In this document: positions 20,107 to 31,305 of the stretch, in pieces | Position numbering within the stretch: position 1 is the stretch's first letter | How the letters are laid out: every line of letters begins with the position of its first letter | Source of the DNA: Xiphophorus maculatus | Lineage: Eukaryota; Chordata; Actinopteri; Cyprinodontiformes; Poeciliidae | Assembly (NCBI RefSeq): GCF_002775205.1 | Contig: NC_036458.1 | Span: 434,983 to 498,982, forward strand | Reading direction: 5' to 3' | DNA length: 64,000 nucleotides | Made by a program: the position numbers and the translations under genes | The notes under the pieces: model-generated | The model's input: only the letters and a program-made list of their open reading frames with translations | Told to the model about the DNA's origin: nothing | The model's database searches: none

Positions 20107-23100
20107 CTACACGTTCACGTAGTTCTCATCGTCTTCGTCCGGCGTCGAGGCTGCAGGAGATCCGTTTGCTAGAAAAGCAGGAAGGCAAACTTCAGAACCC
20201 AGTTCTGAGTACAGGTTCTAGAAAAAAGGTTTCTGGGTTTCTGTCCCGTCCGGAACGGTCCAGTAGAGAGGCCAGGTGTTTGACTCACCTGACTTCACGT
20301 TCTCGTAGTCTGGAGGAAGAAAACAGAGAAGAACTGATGGATCATCAGAACCGAACCCAGAACGTTCTGCTGAGGTGAGACCGTCCAATCAGCGCCAGAT
20401 CGGCACACGTAGACTTACTGTGATCAGATTCTGAGTCCGAGTCTGAGTCCGAGTCCTGGTCTGGCTCTGGTTCCGGTTCCAAAGCTTGTTTTTTATTTTC
20501 ATCTTCTGAAACAAGAGAAGAAACTAAAAGCAAAGAGAAAAAAGAACCAGGAACTTTTTATTCTTTGAGCTGCAAACAGAAACTTACCAAGGTTGACGTA
20601 GTCGGCACTATCTGTGGAGAGAAACCAGACATGCTAACCACCAGCGACTGAACATGCTAACAGGCAGGCTAACCGCCAGTGACTGAACATGCTAACAGAC
20701 AGGCTAACCGCCAGTAACTGAACATGCTAACAGACAGGCTAGCCGCCAGCGACTGAACATGCTAACAGACAGGCTAACCGCCAGTGACTGAACATGCTAA
20801 CAGACAGGCTAACCGCCAGTAACTGAACATGCTAACAGGCAGGCTAACCGCCAGCGACTGAACATGCCAACAGGCAGGCTAACCGCCAGCGACTGAACAT
20901 GCTAACAGACAGGCTAACCGCCAGTGACTGAACATGCTAACAGACAGGCAAACCGCCAGTGACTGAACATGCTAACAGACAGGCTAACTGCCAGTAACTG
21001 AACATGCTAACAGACAGGCTAACTGCCAGTAACTAAACATGCTAACAGACAGGCTAACCGCCAGCGACTGAACATGCTAACAAACACTTGGCTGAGCCAA
21101 AAACATATCCAGTATCATCATCTCTCCATGTTTAGACCGAGCATGAAGGAAAACTAGACCAACTCCTGTTAGCCACTGTGCTAGCCTTCTTTATGCCTGC
21201 ACGAAAAGCACACTGCCGCCACCTGCTGGAGATGGAACTATCAAGTTTAAACAAGATGATTATCACGTTTATACAACATATTCATATTATTAGATTTAAA
21301 AAAGATAAGTTATAACGTGATAGCGCATTTATTTCCCCCCTCCGTGATAGCAATACGGTTCCGTAGCCTCGGGCTCTCGTAATTTAACAAAATATATCAA
21401 ATGTAATTTTTCTAGACCACGACAGCCCATTGGTTGATTTTATCGAAGGACATTGGGCTTATCCAATGAAATCCCTCCTTGGCCAGCTTTCCCCGCCCCT
21501 CTCGTCTGAAATTACAAATGGCGCCATTGGCTAACCTGAGTTAGAGAGAAACGAGCGGATATGTGACGCGGCGGGTCAAGAAAACCCGCGGGAACAAAAA
21601 CTAACAGCACCTGAGTCCATCCAGAAAAATGTACCGATATGTTTACTACACGAAGTCTGACCGCTGGAGCAGATTCAGGAGAATTAGCGACTCGGGGGAT
21701 TTGTTGCTGTCGAAGGGTGATGAGAGAGACGTGACCAAGAACAGACTGATTATCTGCTGCAACCCGGTAGGAAGGAAATGTTCATGAAGAGGCAGCGCTT
21801 CAAGCTGGCAGGCGGCAGGTGTGTGTGAGGGAGGGCAGGTGTGTGTGAACGGGAGTCAGGAGCGGGAAGCTACAGGCAAGCTAGCAGGTAGTTAGATAAC
21901 ACATGATGGCGGCCCTTAAAAAACAGCTATTAATAGAATTACTTAAATTACTCAATACTTACAATAAAACACTAGAGACATCTTCACTAGATACTATCTG
22001 GGAAGTCGTAGCCAAAATGTGGAAATGTTCAACATAGGAAACGATTGTAGAAAGTTAGCGTTGAGTTAAGTTTGTTGTTTGTAATTACTTAAAGTGAACT
22101 TCTTGCTCCACCCTGTGTCGGGGTGTCCACACTTTATGTAAATTAATCTGTAGTTAATTGGTTTTCTTAGAGTTAAGAACCATATTGAGCTGGTACTGGT
22201 GAGGGTTGGATTGAAGTAAAAATGTTACACACAAAGAAAAACTGGCTGGTGAAATGTCTGAGTGACCCATAAACATTTTTCTCCTCCAGAAACATCCCTG
22301 GTTCCAGCTAACGGTCAAAACATTGGTCTCTGTTTCACGAAACAAAATAAAATGGAGCCAGGTCCATTTGGATCAGAACTCTGGTCTGAAGAGTTTCCAG
22401 TACCTAAACTGGGAGTGGAGGCTCGGCTCGGCTCGGTTTCAGGAAGGACCTCTCTGCAGAAATCAGAGAAAAAGGGGATCTGGTCAGATTCTGGAGGGAA
22501 CTGGACTGGACCAGCAGGATTTGGATCGGATTGGACCTACATGTATCCGTTGCCTTCAGCGTCGCTGTCGGGAAAATCCGTTTCTGTGGAAAAAGATGAA
22601 AAAGATTCTCATGTTCTGTACATCAAAACGACCCGTTTCCTCACCTGACTAGTCCCTCACTCAGTCCAAGTCCCGTCCAAATAACAGGCATCATTAACCC
22701 AAACGAGTCTCTAAGCCAGATGACAGATTCAAACCAGGTCCCAGTGCCAAGATAAGCAGGTGCATCTCACTAGCTCCTAGTCGTCCCAGTTAGTTTCCTC
22801 CATCTGACTAGGAACAAGATCCAGATTGTGGCTTTAAACTGAAGCTAATTGAGTTTTAACTCAGTTTAGACTGAGGAGGGTTAGAAAGTGGGCTGTGTTC
22901 TTTAAGAGCGTTTCCATCGCTCTCATGAAGACTCGTGCCTGCTGTGGTCTGCAGATGAACAGATAAAGAACATCCGCCGCCGCTCGGCTTCATCTCTAAT
23001 CTGGCTCAGAGGAAAGATGGCGGCTCTTACCCGGGGCCGGGTTCTCGTAACTCGGGTTGCTCTCTGTGGAAGGAAAACATCAGCTGAGAAACGCCCACAG

Positions 23101-24474
23101 GAAGAGAAACGGTTCCTGATGAAGAACCAACCCACCGGTTTCTGTCGGTGTGTAGGGCCGGAGTGGCTGGCCAGAACCGCGACCAGCAGGGATCGGGCTG
23201 AAAGAAACAAAAACAGATTTAAAAAACAGAAATAAAGGCTTTTAATGTGAAGGGCCTCCCTTTTCATTTGAGGAAACCAGAAACATTCTGACTGACTGTT
23301 GGCGTGTTAATCCAAACTAAACTCTGATCTGGTTTAAAGAGAAGACACTCACTGAGGCTTCAGGGTGGGGGGAGAGTGGACCAGGTTCTGGTCCAACCGG
23401 GCCTGACCGGCAACTGGACCGACCAGAGAGAAAACATCATTATTAGGATAGATGATGGTTGGATGGATGGATGATGGTTGGATGATGGATGGATGTTTTA
23501 GACTCACATGGATGTACAACGATGAATCCAGAACTTCTGACAGAAAGAAAAGAGATTTTTGTTTTTGTTTCTGTTTTTTCCAGGTAATTAAAACTCATTC
23601 AGTCATTAAATGGAAACAATTCATTTAATTGTCGACAAAAGCATCAAATCTGAAGCAGCAAAAATTGATCAGTTTTCAAGAAAAAACAGTTCATGACTCT
23701 GAATTGTTCATCCGGCTGTCGTTATGGGGGAATTTATGAGTTATAGCTGGAAAGGTACGTTAAGCTACCTGTTAAAGTACGCTAAGCTAAATGTTAAGGT
23801 ATGCTAAGCTAACCGCTAAAGTAGGTTAGCAAAGCCAGGAAACCATTTCAGTCAATGTTTCTAGCAGGTTGATGATGGAAACATCACTGATCTGCTAGTT
23901 GGAGGAAACAAGCAGAAAAACTAACGTGGATTTACGATGAGGAAGAGGAAGAGTGGCAGAAGGACACTGATCAATCAGCTAGCAGGAAAACGGATGGAGG
24001 GACAAACGCAGTGAATGGAGAAATGTTGAGTTGTTAGTGGAAAGAAAAGTTTTCAAGCTAAAAAGTGGAAACATTTACAGTCAGCGGCATGAAAAGCAGC
24101 CAGTGTGTCATTCATGTGGAGCTGCCATTAAAGCATTAAGGTGGATGAGCTGATGGTGTTTCTGGACTGCAACCAAACGGGTCAGAAGACAGGAGACTTA
24201 CGGGACGTATTCCTCTGATGCCGCCGTCTGGCTGATGGAGGCTGCAGACACAAAACGACACGTCAAACATCACACAGTTCTGGTGTCGGCGCGGTTTCAG
24301 AGGTCCGACTGTAAAACCACAGGAAGTAATCTCTGCCACGTCTTAATGTGCGAGGCGGCGCTTCGTCTCACCCAGAGGACTTTTGTTGCCGCAGTCCAAG
24401 CAGACGGCGGCCAGCAGGACGGAGGCAGCGACGGCGGCGGCCATCATGAGCAGAGACAGCCAGGAGACGTCCAT
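20107..24474 (-). CDS. lat: Linker for activation of T cells (LAT)-like transmembrane adaptor
   Basis: Membrane scaffold that recruits GRB2/GADS and PLC-gamma after antigen-receptor signalling. Exons seen on the minus strand: 24372-24474, 24202-24241, 23508-23536, 23353-23413, about 23031-23062, 22541-22583, 20588-20611, 20419-20505, 20289-20309, 20107-20168. Exon 1 gives MDVSWLSLL, a transmembrane segment rich in Ala/Val/Leu, then CLDC, the same CxxC spacing that is palmitoylated in mammalian LAT (CVHC). Later exons carry tyrosine motifs of the YxN type that bind GRB2: SYENP, DYVNL, NYENV and the C-terminal ENYVNV, plus an acidic DSDSDSDSES run. The last four exons are all phase 1 and join cleanly. 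Exon 22541-22583 ends in phase 2 and does not join the next one, so a small exon is missing from my model. Position next to spns1, as in human, supports LAT over LAT2 or LAX1. Confidence 0.85.
20632..21079. repeat. 35-bp minisatellite in a lat intron
   Basis: About 13 copies of a 35-bp unit containing GCTAACAGACAGGCTAACCG followed by CCAGTGACTGAACAT. Variation is by single bases (GTGACT, GCGACT, GTAACT). It directly follows the exon at 20588-20611 on the upstream side of the minus-strand gene. Confidence 0.95.
21440..21628 (+). promoter_or_regulatory. Candidate promoter inside the lat locus
   Basis: A GC-richer block with CCAAT-type sites in both directions (CCCATTGG, TCCAATGA, GCCATTGG), the palindrome ATGGCGCCAT, GTGACGCGGCGGG and CCCGCGGG, ending just before an ATG-led exon. 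This looks like a TATA-less promoter facing right, against the direction of lat. It is inferred from composition only. Confidence 0.4.
21629..21766 (+). CDS. Unidentified candidate first coding exon
   Basis: A 46-codon frame opens at an ATG and ends in phase 0 at a donor-like CCG|GTAGGAAGG. The protein begins MYRYVYYTKSDRWSRFRRIS and ends LIICCNP; it is rich in Tyr, Arg and Asp. Without splicing it would stop six codons later. I do not recognise it. It lies within a large lat intron on the opposite strand, directly after a promoter-like block. No following exon on the plus strand could be identified, so it may be a short independent transcript, a relic or a chance frame. Confidence 0.3.
23455..23495. 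repeat. GGAT-rich simple repeat
   Basis: Imperfect run of GGATGGAT and GATGGTTG units next to a short lat exon. Confidence 0.8.
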
Positions 24475-24504
24475 CGTTCATCTGAGGACGAAACGCAACC
24501 AGGA

Positions 24505-24657
24505 GACCGGCTGAACAGGTAGACCAGAACCAGGAGACCGAACAGGTAGACCAGAACCAGGAGACCGAACAGGTAGACCAGAACCAGAGAGGCTGAACAG
24601 GTAGACCAGAACCAGAGAGGCTGAACAGGTAGACCAGAACCAGAGAGGCTGAACCCA
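24505..24657. repeat. 27/28-bp tandem repeat just upstream of the lat start
   Basis: Five copies of a unit beginning GAACAGGTAGACCAGAACCA. The first two end GGAGACC (27 bp) and the last three end GAGAGGCT (28 bp). It starts about 30 bases upstream of the lat ATG, so it may be in the 5' UTR or core promoter. Confidence 0.9.
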
Positions 24658-24659
24658 GA

Positions 24660-25021
24660 TCAGTTAAAAATGAACCTTGAACTTGATTTGGTTTTCATTT
24701 CTGTCCCATCAGAAACTAAACGTTCCTCTGATTGGCTGCTATGAGATGCTCTGATTGGACAACACCTCCTGACTTTTCAAGCGCGGCATGAAGAGCTGAA
24801 AAGGCCGACACCTTGTACAGCCATTTACTCCGGACCAAAGGGTTCTGACCCAACCGGACCCGTCCAAAGGGTTTTGCTCCTTTGGTCTGGTGATCCAGTG
24901 TCTTCCATCGGTTTCTCTTTATTTCATGGAAATTCAATCCAATTGTTAAATCGCTCAGTAAGTTAAAAACCTGTTCAGTGGGTCTGAAGTGGAGCGGAAC
25001 TGAACCAGGTCAGAACATTTC
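24660..25021. other. lat: Intergenic upstream of lat
   Basis: Probable lat promoter region. Two ATTGG motifs occur near 24730-24760 (GATTGGCTG, GATTGGAC). No TATA box and no ORF of interest. Confidence 0.4.
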
Positions 25022-25029
25022 CTGTAGAG

Positions 25030-27318
25030 CAGTGGTTCTTAACCGGGGTTTGATCGAACCCTAGGGGTTCGGTGAGTCGGTCTCTGGGGTTCGGCGGAGC
25101 CTCCGCCACGAATATTTTTGTAACATCAATTTGATCAATTATGTAAATTCGTCATGACACGCCCCGCTTGGTCATCACTTGCTGCAGGTGATCACGTTAC
25201 ATTAGTTGGCCAATCAGTACTGCGGGGAATTTAGCGTGCTCAGTAGTCACCGTGTGGTTTCTTTCTTAATGTTTTAATCCATACTAACTATGTCAAGCAA
25301 AAAATGAAAGTGGTCGGATGAATATGTACAACATGGATTCACATGTATCACGGAACGTGATGGGAGTCAGCGTCCTATCTGCATGATTTGCAATGTCAAG
25401 TTGAGCAACTCTAGTCTCGCACCGGCAAAACTGAAGGAACACTTCTTGAAGCTGCATGGAGATGAGGAATACAAGAACACAACGCTCGCTGAATTCAAGG
25501 TGAAAAGCCAGATTCGATGAAAGGGCCACTCTGCCTGCTCTTGGATTTGTACCCATGAACAAACCGATCCTCACCGCATCGTACGAAGTTGCTTACCTGA
25601 TCGCAAAGCAGGGCAAGCCGCACACCATCGGTGAAACACTCATAAAACCAGCGGCGTTAAAGATGGCGAATCTGATACTCGGAACAGCGGCCGAAGGTAA
25701 ATTATCCCAAATTCCTCTTTCAAATGACACCATCAGTGACAGAATAGAGTGCATGAGTAAAGACATGTTGGCTCAAGTAGTCGCAGATCTAATTTCAAGT
25801 CCGGCAAAATTCAGCCTTCAACTCGACGAGACCACAGACGTTTCTAATCTAAGCCAGCTTGCTGTTTTCGTGCGCTATGTGAAAGACAACATCATAAAAG
25901 AAGAGTTTTTATTTTGTAAGCCTCTTACAACAACTAAGCCAGCCGATGTGAAGAAGCTTGTGGATGACTTCCTCAGAGACAACAATCTTTCATGGGATAT
26001 GGTTTCTGCAGTTTGTACGGATGGAGCTCCAGTCATGCTGGGAAGAAAGTCTGGTTTTGGTGCGCTAGTTAAAGCCGATGCACCACACATCATTGTTACG
26101 CATTGTGTTCTGCACAGGCATGCGTTGGAAACAAAAACTTGCCTCCAAAAATGGCAGAAGTATTAAAAACTGTAGTGGAATGTGTGAACTATGTGCAAAA
26201 TAGTGCTCTGAGGCAACGCATCTTCAGTGAGTTGTGTAAAGAAATGGGCTCTGAATTCGAGGTACTCCTGTACCATTCTAATGTTCGGTGGCTATCCCGG
26301 GGACAGGTGCTAAATCGTGTTTTTGCCATGCGTGTGGAATTAGCCCTGTTTTTGCAAGAGCACCAACATTGTCATGCAGATTGCTTCAAAAATCCTGAGT
26401 TCATTCTCATTTTAGCGTACATGGCTGATGTATTCGCAGCTCTAAATCATCTCAATCAGCAGATGCATGGTGGTGGAGTCAACATCATGGAAGCAGAAGA
26501 AAACCTGAAAGCTTTTCAAAAAAAACTACCGTTATGGAAACGACGAACAGAGAACAATAACTTCGCAAACTTTCCCCTTCTGGACGTCTATGTAAGTAAG
26601 ATCGAAGATGTGTCTGGAATCAGAGACATTTCTGTATCCATGGAACTGAAGCAAACAATTGCCACGCACTTAGATGAGCTTGCAAAGTCTTTCGACGGAT
26701 ATTTCCCTACAAGAGAATCATATCCAGCATGGGTGAGACAGCTGTTCACGTTTGCTGTTGAGACAGCAGATGTCAATTATGAATACCTCGACAAAATCAT
26801 TGAAATTCAGCAGAGCCAGGTTCAACAGCAACTCTTCAGAACAACAACACTCTCAACGTTTTGGTGTCCGCAGTTGGAAAAGTACCCAATTATTGCTAAG
26901 AAAGCCCTGGAATTTTTTATACCATTTGTTACAACATATCTCTGCAAACAATCCTTTTCCAGGATGCTGGACATAAAAACAAAGAAAAGGAACAGACTTT
27001 GCTGTGAAAATGACATGAGAGTAGCACCTGCCAAGGTGAAGCCACGCATATCTGAACTGGTCTCTCAAAAACAACAGCAGAAGTCACACTGATTTACAGG
27101 AATGTCATTTGTTGTGAGTTGTGTTGGTTTTGTTCTTTGATCAAGGTGATGTTCATGCACGGTTCATTTTGTGTACCAGTAAAAAAAACATATATATACT
27201 GTATATTCCTATGTCTTGAATTTGGAAAAAAATCATATGTGATTTCTCACTACAGAAGGGTTCGGTGAATGTGCATATGAAACTGGTGGGTTCGGTTAAA
27301 CAGGGTTAAGAACCACTG
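25030..27318 (+). mobile_element. hAT DNA transposon, full length but inactivated
   Basis: Length 2289 bp. Terminal inverted repeats are CAGTGGTTCTTAACC at the left and GGTTAAGAACCACTG at the right. An exact 8-bp target duplication, CTGTAGAG, flanks it at 25022-25029 and 27319-27326. The subterminal GGGTTCGGTGAGTCGG region has a counterpart near 27256-27300. The inside codes for a BED-type finger and a hAT transposase broken into at least three frames. Perfect duplications and long open stretches suggest a fairly recent insertion into the lat-spns1 spacer. Confidence 0.95.
25290..27092 (+). pseudogene. hAT transposase, degenerate
   Basis: The frame starts with MSSKK and meets a TGA at codon 6. 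It then reads a zinc-finger-like CMICNVKLSNSSLAPAKLKE...HFLKLH (BED type). A frame change near 25510 leads to FVPMNKPILTASYEVAYLIA (25555-26166). Another near 26140 leads to the C-terminal half (26103-27092). The DDE-type RNase H core is visible: LQLDETTDVSNLSQLAVFVR and VCTDGAPVMLGRKSGF provide the two aspartates. The dimerisation block near the end reads FFIPFVTTYLCKQSFSRM; in active hAT proteins the equivalent is often LCEAGFS, so the catalytic glutamate seems to be lysine here. It resembles the transposases that gave rise to vertebrate ZBED/FAM200-type genes, but this copy is broken. Confidence 0.85.
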
Positions 27319-27326
27319 CTGTAGAG

Positions 27327-30300
27327 GAAGGACGGTGTGAACAGCAGGCGTTTCCGTTCCTCCAGCTGAGCTGCTGGACAGCAGAGCAGGTCAGGCGGTC
27401 GCTGAAACTGGAAAACGCCTCAGGCTGAACCCAGTTCAGTTCTGGTCACAAACCAGTTGGGTCTGGAAACATGGCTGCCAATCAGTTCAAACCCAGTAAA
27501 GATGCCAGAATATTCCAGGTTTGGATTCTCCAGGCCGTCGCTCCGGATGTTTCTGATCTGATCGACAGACGTTTCCCTTCAGACGTCAGCAAGAAGCTGG
27601 TCCAGAACAAATAATCCCAGCAGAACCAGAGCAGAGTTTCTAACCAGACAAACCCAACAGAGCCAGCTTTAAATTAACTCAGAACCAAGATCCAAAAAAC
27701 AGTCAGAACCGAGCCTGGTGGGGTTGGAACCAGGTTCACACTGAACTGCATTTAAATCCAAAGCTTTGATTAGAGCAGCGACCAAAAACCCAACTGGTCC
27801 CAAAATGTCAACTTCCCAGCAGCAGTGGAACCAGTTACACGGCCAGGAAAACCAGTTCAGCCACCAAAAGCAAAACTTCAGGAACCAAAGTCCAAAACCA
27901 ACAAGAAGAAAAATTCAAAAACTAATTACACTGAATTAAAACTGATTTATGTCCAAATCCAGAACCGACTGAGAAAAGTAAACTGGAAAAAGTCCAGTTC
28001 ACCTGCAGCCTATAACCAGTTTAGAAACCAGTTTAAAATAAAATTTTAAATCCGTAAACCTTCAGAATTAAAAGTCACTCGGAACCACGTGAAACAAAGT
28101 CCAGTAAAAATAACAAACAGGAAGTTCTGATCCGGTTCAATCTGTAGAGTACCAAATCTGGACTCCAGACCGGTGCAGAACCAGAACCACCTGACTCTCC
28201 ATCAGAACCATGGAGCAAGGATGGTCCAGTTCCAGCAACAGAACCAGCAGCTTTCCGCTTTCAGTCCTTTGGGTCACAGCAGAATCGCATCGTTAACCGG
28301 ATCAGAACCGCATGTTTCCTTGAGTAAGAACCCAATGTGGCCGTCGTGGCGGCCGTACGGATCTGATCATTTTCTCTCTGTTTCAGAACCAGCGAGTCCG
28401 AACTCAGCAGACAGTCAGAACCGATGTCACCATGGCATCGTTTGGAGCGGCAGCCATGTTGAACCCAGAAACCAACAGGCCGACAGAACCGGGTCAGGAA
28501 GGAAGCGAGGCAGGAAGCCGAGATCAAACCGTTCGCTGAGCTGCAGCACGACATCCTGAGCAAAAACACAGAACCGGCTTCCAGCGCCGGGCCGGGCCGG
28601 GCCGGAGGCTCCCAACGTCTTCCCGTTGAAGCTTGGACTGGACCTGCAGCCAAACAGAACCGGTTCTGATGAGTCCATGTACACCACAGAGCTGCAGGCG
28701 GCCGTGTCGAAGACGAGGTCCGGAATATTTCAGTGCAGCTAAAAATGTTCTGATGTTCAGCGCCAGAGCGGGTCCGACCAGAACCTTAGTCCAAACTGAT
28801 TCAACACAAAACGTCCAGGATCCATTTCTGACCCAACTGAAGGAGGATTTAACAAAACCATTAAACATCAAGACCGAACCCGTCCAGAACCAAAACCCAG
28901 GCCCAGACTGGGGGTCTGGAACCCCTCGAACCCGTCCAGAACCAAAAGCCCAGAAATAAATATTCCAGGATATAAGACAATATGGATCTAAAATACGGCC
29001 CAAAGTCCAGAAAACTTCCAGAACCAGAACCACCCAGACCCATTCTGAAACCTCCTGGTTCTGGAGCAGAACCAACAGGTAGAACATGTACTGGACGGGT
29101 CCAAACTGACCCGACTCAGATCTGCGAGTTAAACCCAAACAACGTCCAGAAATCTGAACCAAAAAAATCCAAACAGGGGAACAGATTCTCCAGAACCAGA
29201 ACCAAATGGGACCCGACACACATTACGTCAGTTGGTCCAAAAAGTTCTGAAGCGACCCAGAAATCCAGATTTTTAAGGTCCGAAGCAAAACATTGATCTG
29301 GAAGAAAATCTGAAGAAATGAGAGGAAAGACAATCCAACACTAACCCAACAGAACCAGAACCCCGGCTAGTTCTGGACGAGACCTGCTGTCAGAACTTGT
29401 CTCTGGTTCAGGACTGCGGTGGTATAGTCCAAGTCCTGGATCCGTCTGTGTGGTGACTCCTCTGGTTCTGGTTCTGGTTGCAGCTGTGGTCCAAACCTAG
29501 GAAGTCTCCCACAATCTGCTCCAGTTTTCCTGGTGCAGATATTTCTCACACTTTTTCCTTCCACTCAACTTTCTCTGCATATCCTCGGCTGCGGTGTAGT
29601 CTGTGATGGACCGGACCGGACCAGAACCAAATATATTACTTTGGGTTCAAACAGGAATCAAAAATGAATATTGAAACGGATCCGATTCTCATGATTCTGT
29701 TTTCACTCATCGAACATTTTAACATTTCCCAAGATGATCCTGAAAACACAGAACCAGAACCGATCGGAACCAGAACCGCTCGGAACCAGAAGCGATCAGA
29801 AGGCGCTGAAAAAAAAAGCAACGCGTGAAGCAGTCACCGACTTCCTGCCAGTTCCACAACCGGGTCAGAACCGACTGCAAGAAGTCAGCCTACCTTCCAA
29901 CCAGAACCGGGTCAGAATTGTGCCAGAACCTGGAACTGGTCAGAACCTAGAACCAACCAGAACCGGGTCAGAACATGGAACCGGCCAGAAGCAGGCCAGG
30001 TCACAGAGAGCCACTTCTGAAGTTGGAGTTTGGTACCTTTCCACCGAACAGCTTTGGAACAGACCTCCGGGTCAGAACGGGCCCGTCCCGGTTCTGATGC
30101 CGTTCTTCTCCCTGCAGCAGGAAGGCGGCATCAGAGCGGCGCCGCCTTCCTGCTGCAGTCGGCAGCGGATCAGAACAGGAAACCGGAACGTGACGAACCA
30201 GAACGGGTCGGTAGTTCTGCTCACGCAGCGATCAGAACCGAAGCGCTCGGAGTGCGGCGGAGGTGGAGTGGTACTGAGGGAGCCGCCAGGAGGAACCCAC

Positions 30301-30740
30301 CTGCAGCCCAGAGACTCGGCGCCGAAGATCCAGATCAGCTACTGCAGCCAGAGAGCCACCATCTTCCAAGATGTCTGCCGTCTCACTGAGTCGCGTGGCG
30401 TCGGCGGCGCCCGACGCCGGCGTCCGAATCCTCTGCGGGTCTGAGTCACGGCCGGGCGGCGCTGGGCGAGGCTGAGTGGGCCGACCAGCCGTTGTGCCGC
30501 AGCGGCTCCTCTGCAGCGTCGAGTGACGACTTCACACAGACGCCTCGACCAATCAGCTGCGGCGGCTGCAGCAACCGCCTGAACATCCTCCACCTACAGA
30601 CAGGAAACCACACGACACAGGAAGCAGCGCCGCCGCACCTGCTGCTGCTGCTGCAGAACCCAACCAGAACCAGCACCATCAGCACAGCTCTCAGCCGGGC
30701 CAGGACAGAACAGAACAGAACCGGGTAGAAATGAGCTTAA
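27327..30740. other. Gene-poor spacer saturated with CAGAACC motifs
   Basis: No exon could be placed. CAGAACC, AACCAGAACC and their complements occur dozens of times, most densely between 28160 and 30000. This creates long open frames on both strands rich in Trp, Phe, Arg and Pro that do not resemble proteins. From about 30100 to 30620 the sequence becomes GC-rich with CpG (for example GGCGTCGGCGGCGCCCGACG) but has no supportable exon. Confidence 0.55.
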
Positions 30741-30754
30741 TAAAAAACATTCTG

Positions 30755-30945
30755 CAGGGGCGTGCCGTGGTGGCGTAGCGGTTAGCGCGACCCGTAATTG
30801 GAGGCCTTCAGTCCTCGACGCGGCCGTCACAGGTTCGACTCCCGGACCCGACGACATTTACCGCATGTCTTCCCCGTTTCCTGTCAGCCTACTGTCATAT
30901 AAGGGGCACTAGAGCCACAAAATACCCCCTGGAGGGGTAAAAAAA
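30755..30945 (+). mobile_element. tRNA-derived SINE with poly(A) tail
   Basis: The head reads GTGGCGTAGCGGTTAGCGCG (A-box region) and the B box is GGTTCGACTCC. The tail contains CTGTCATATAAGGGGCACTA and CCCCCTGGAGGGG, ending in an A run. The flanks AAAAAACATTCTG (30742-30754) and AAAAAACATTCTG (30946-30958) form a 13-bp target duplication. It sits upstream of the spns1 3' end. The internal phrases are those of a common percomorph SINE. Confidence 0.9.
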
Positions 30946-31051
30946 AAAAAACATTCTGTAGGAGAAAATCAATCAAATCTTTTTTCTTTCTTTGAACTGT
31001 TAAAGTTGATGTTTCTGCTGGTTCCCTATAAAAACACAAGAAGCTGAAAGA

Positions 31052-31057
31052 TAAACT
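31052..31057 (-). terminator. spns1: spns1 polyadenylation signal
   Basis: TTTATT on the plus strand, which is AATAAA in the sense of the gene, about 250 bases after the stop codon. Confidence 0.6.
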
Positions 31058-31305
31058 TTTATTTTGTTTTTAACAAAAGTCAGGCTAAAATCAAACATGA
31101 ATTAAAAGCAAATTTTAAATAATAAAACCCAGAAACATCCGGAACCGGGTCAGAACTTCTTCATCAGAAGCTCCACACCAGATTACTGACGTTATAAAAC
31201 AGAGCTACATGGTTCTGGAGGCCGCTCCAAACGGGTCAGCCGAACCGCTCCCCGGTTCCGTCTCAGCTCTGGAGGACGGGCCAATCAGGCGCAGGGGGCG
31301 GGGCT

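Noticed and set aside
28524-29219. 231-codon minus-strand frame in the lat-spns1 spacer
   Set aside because: Built from the complement of CAGAACC repeats, giving Trp/Phe/Val/Leu-rich sequence without domains or splice logic.
29734-30444. 236-codon plus-strand frame
   Set aside because: Same motif-driven low complexity (QNQNRSEPEP type). No homologue recognised and no promoter or splice pattern.
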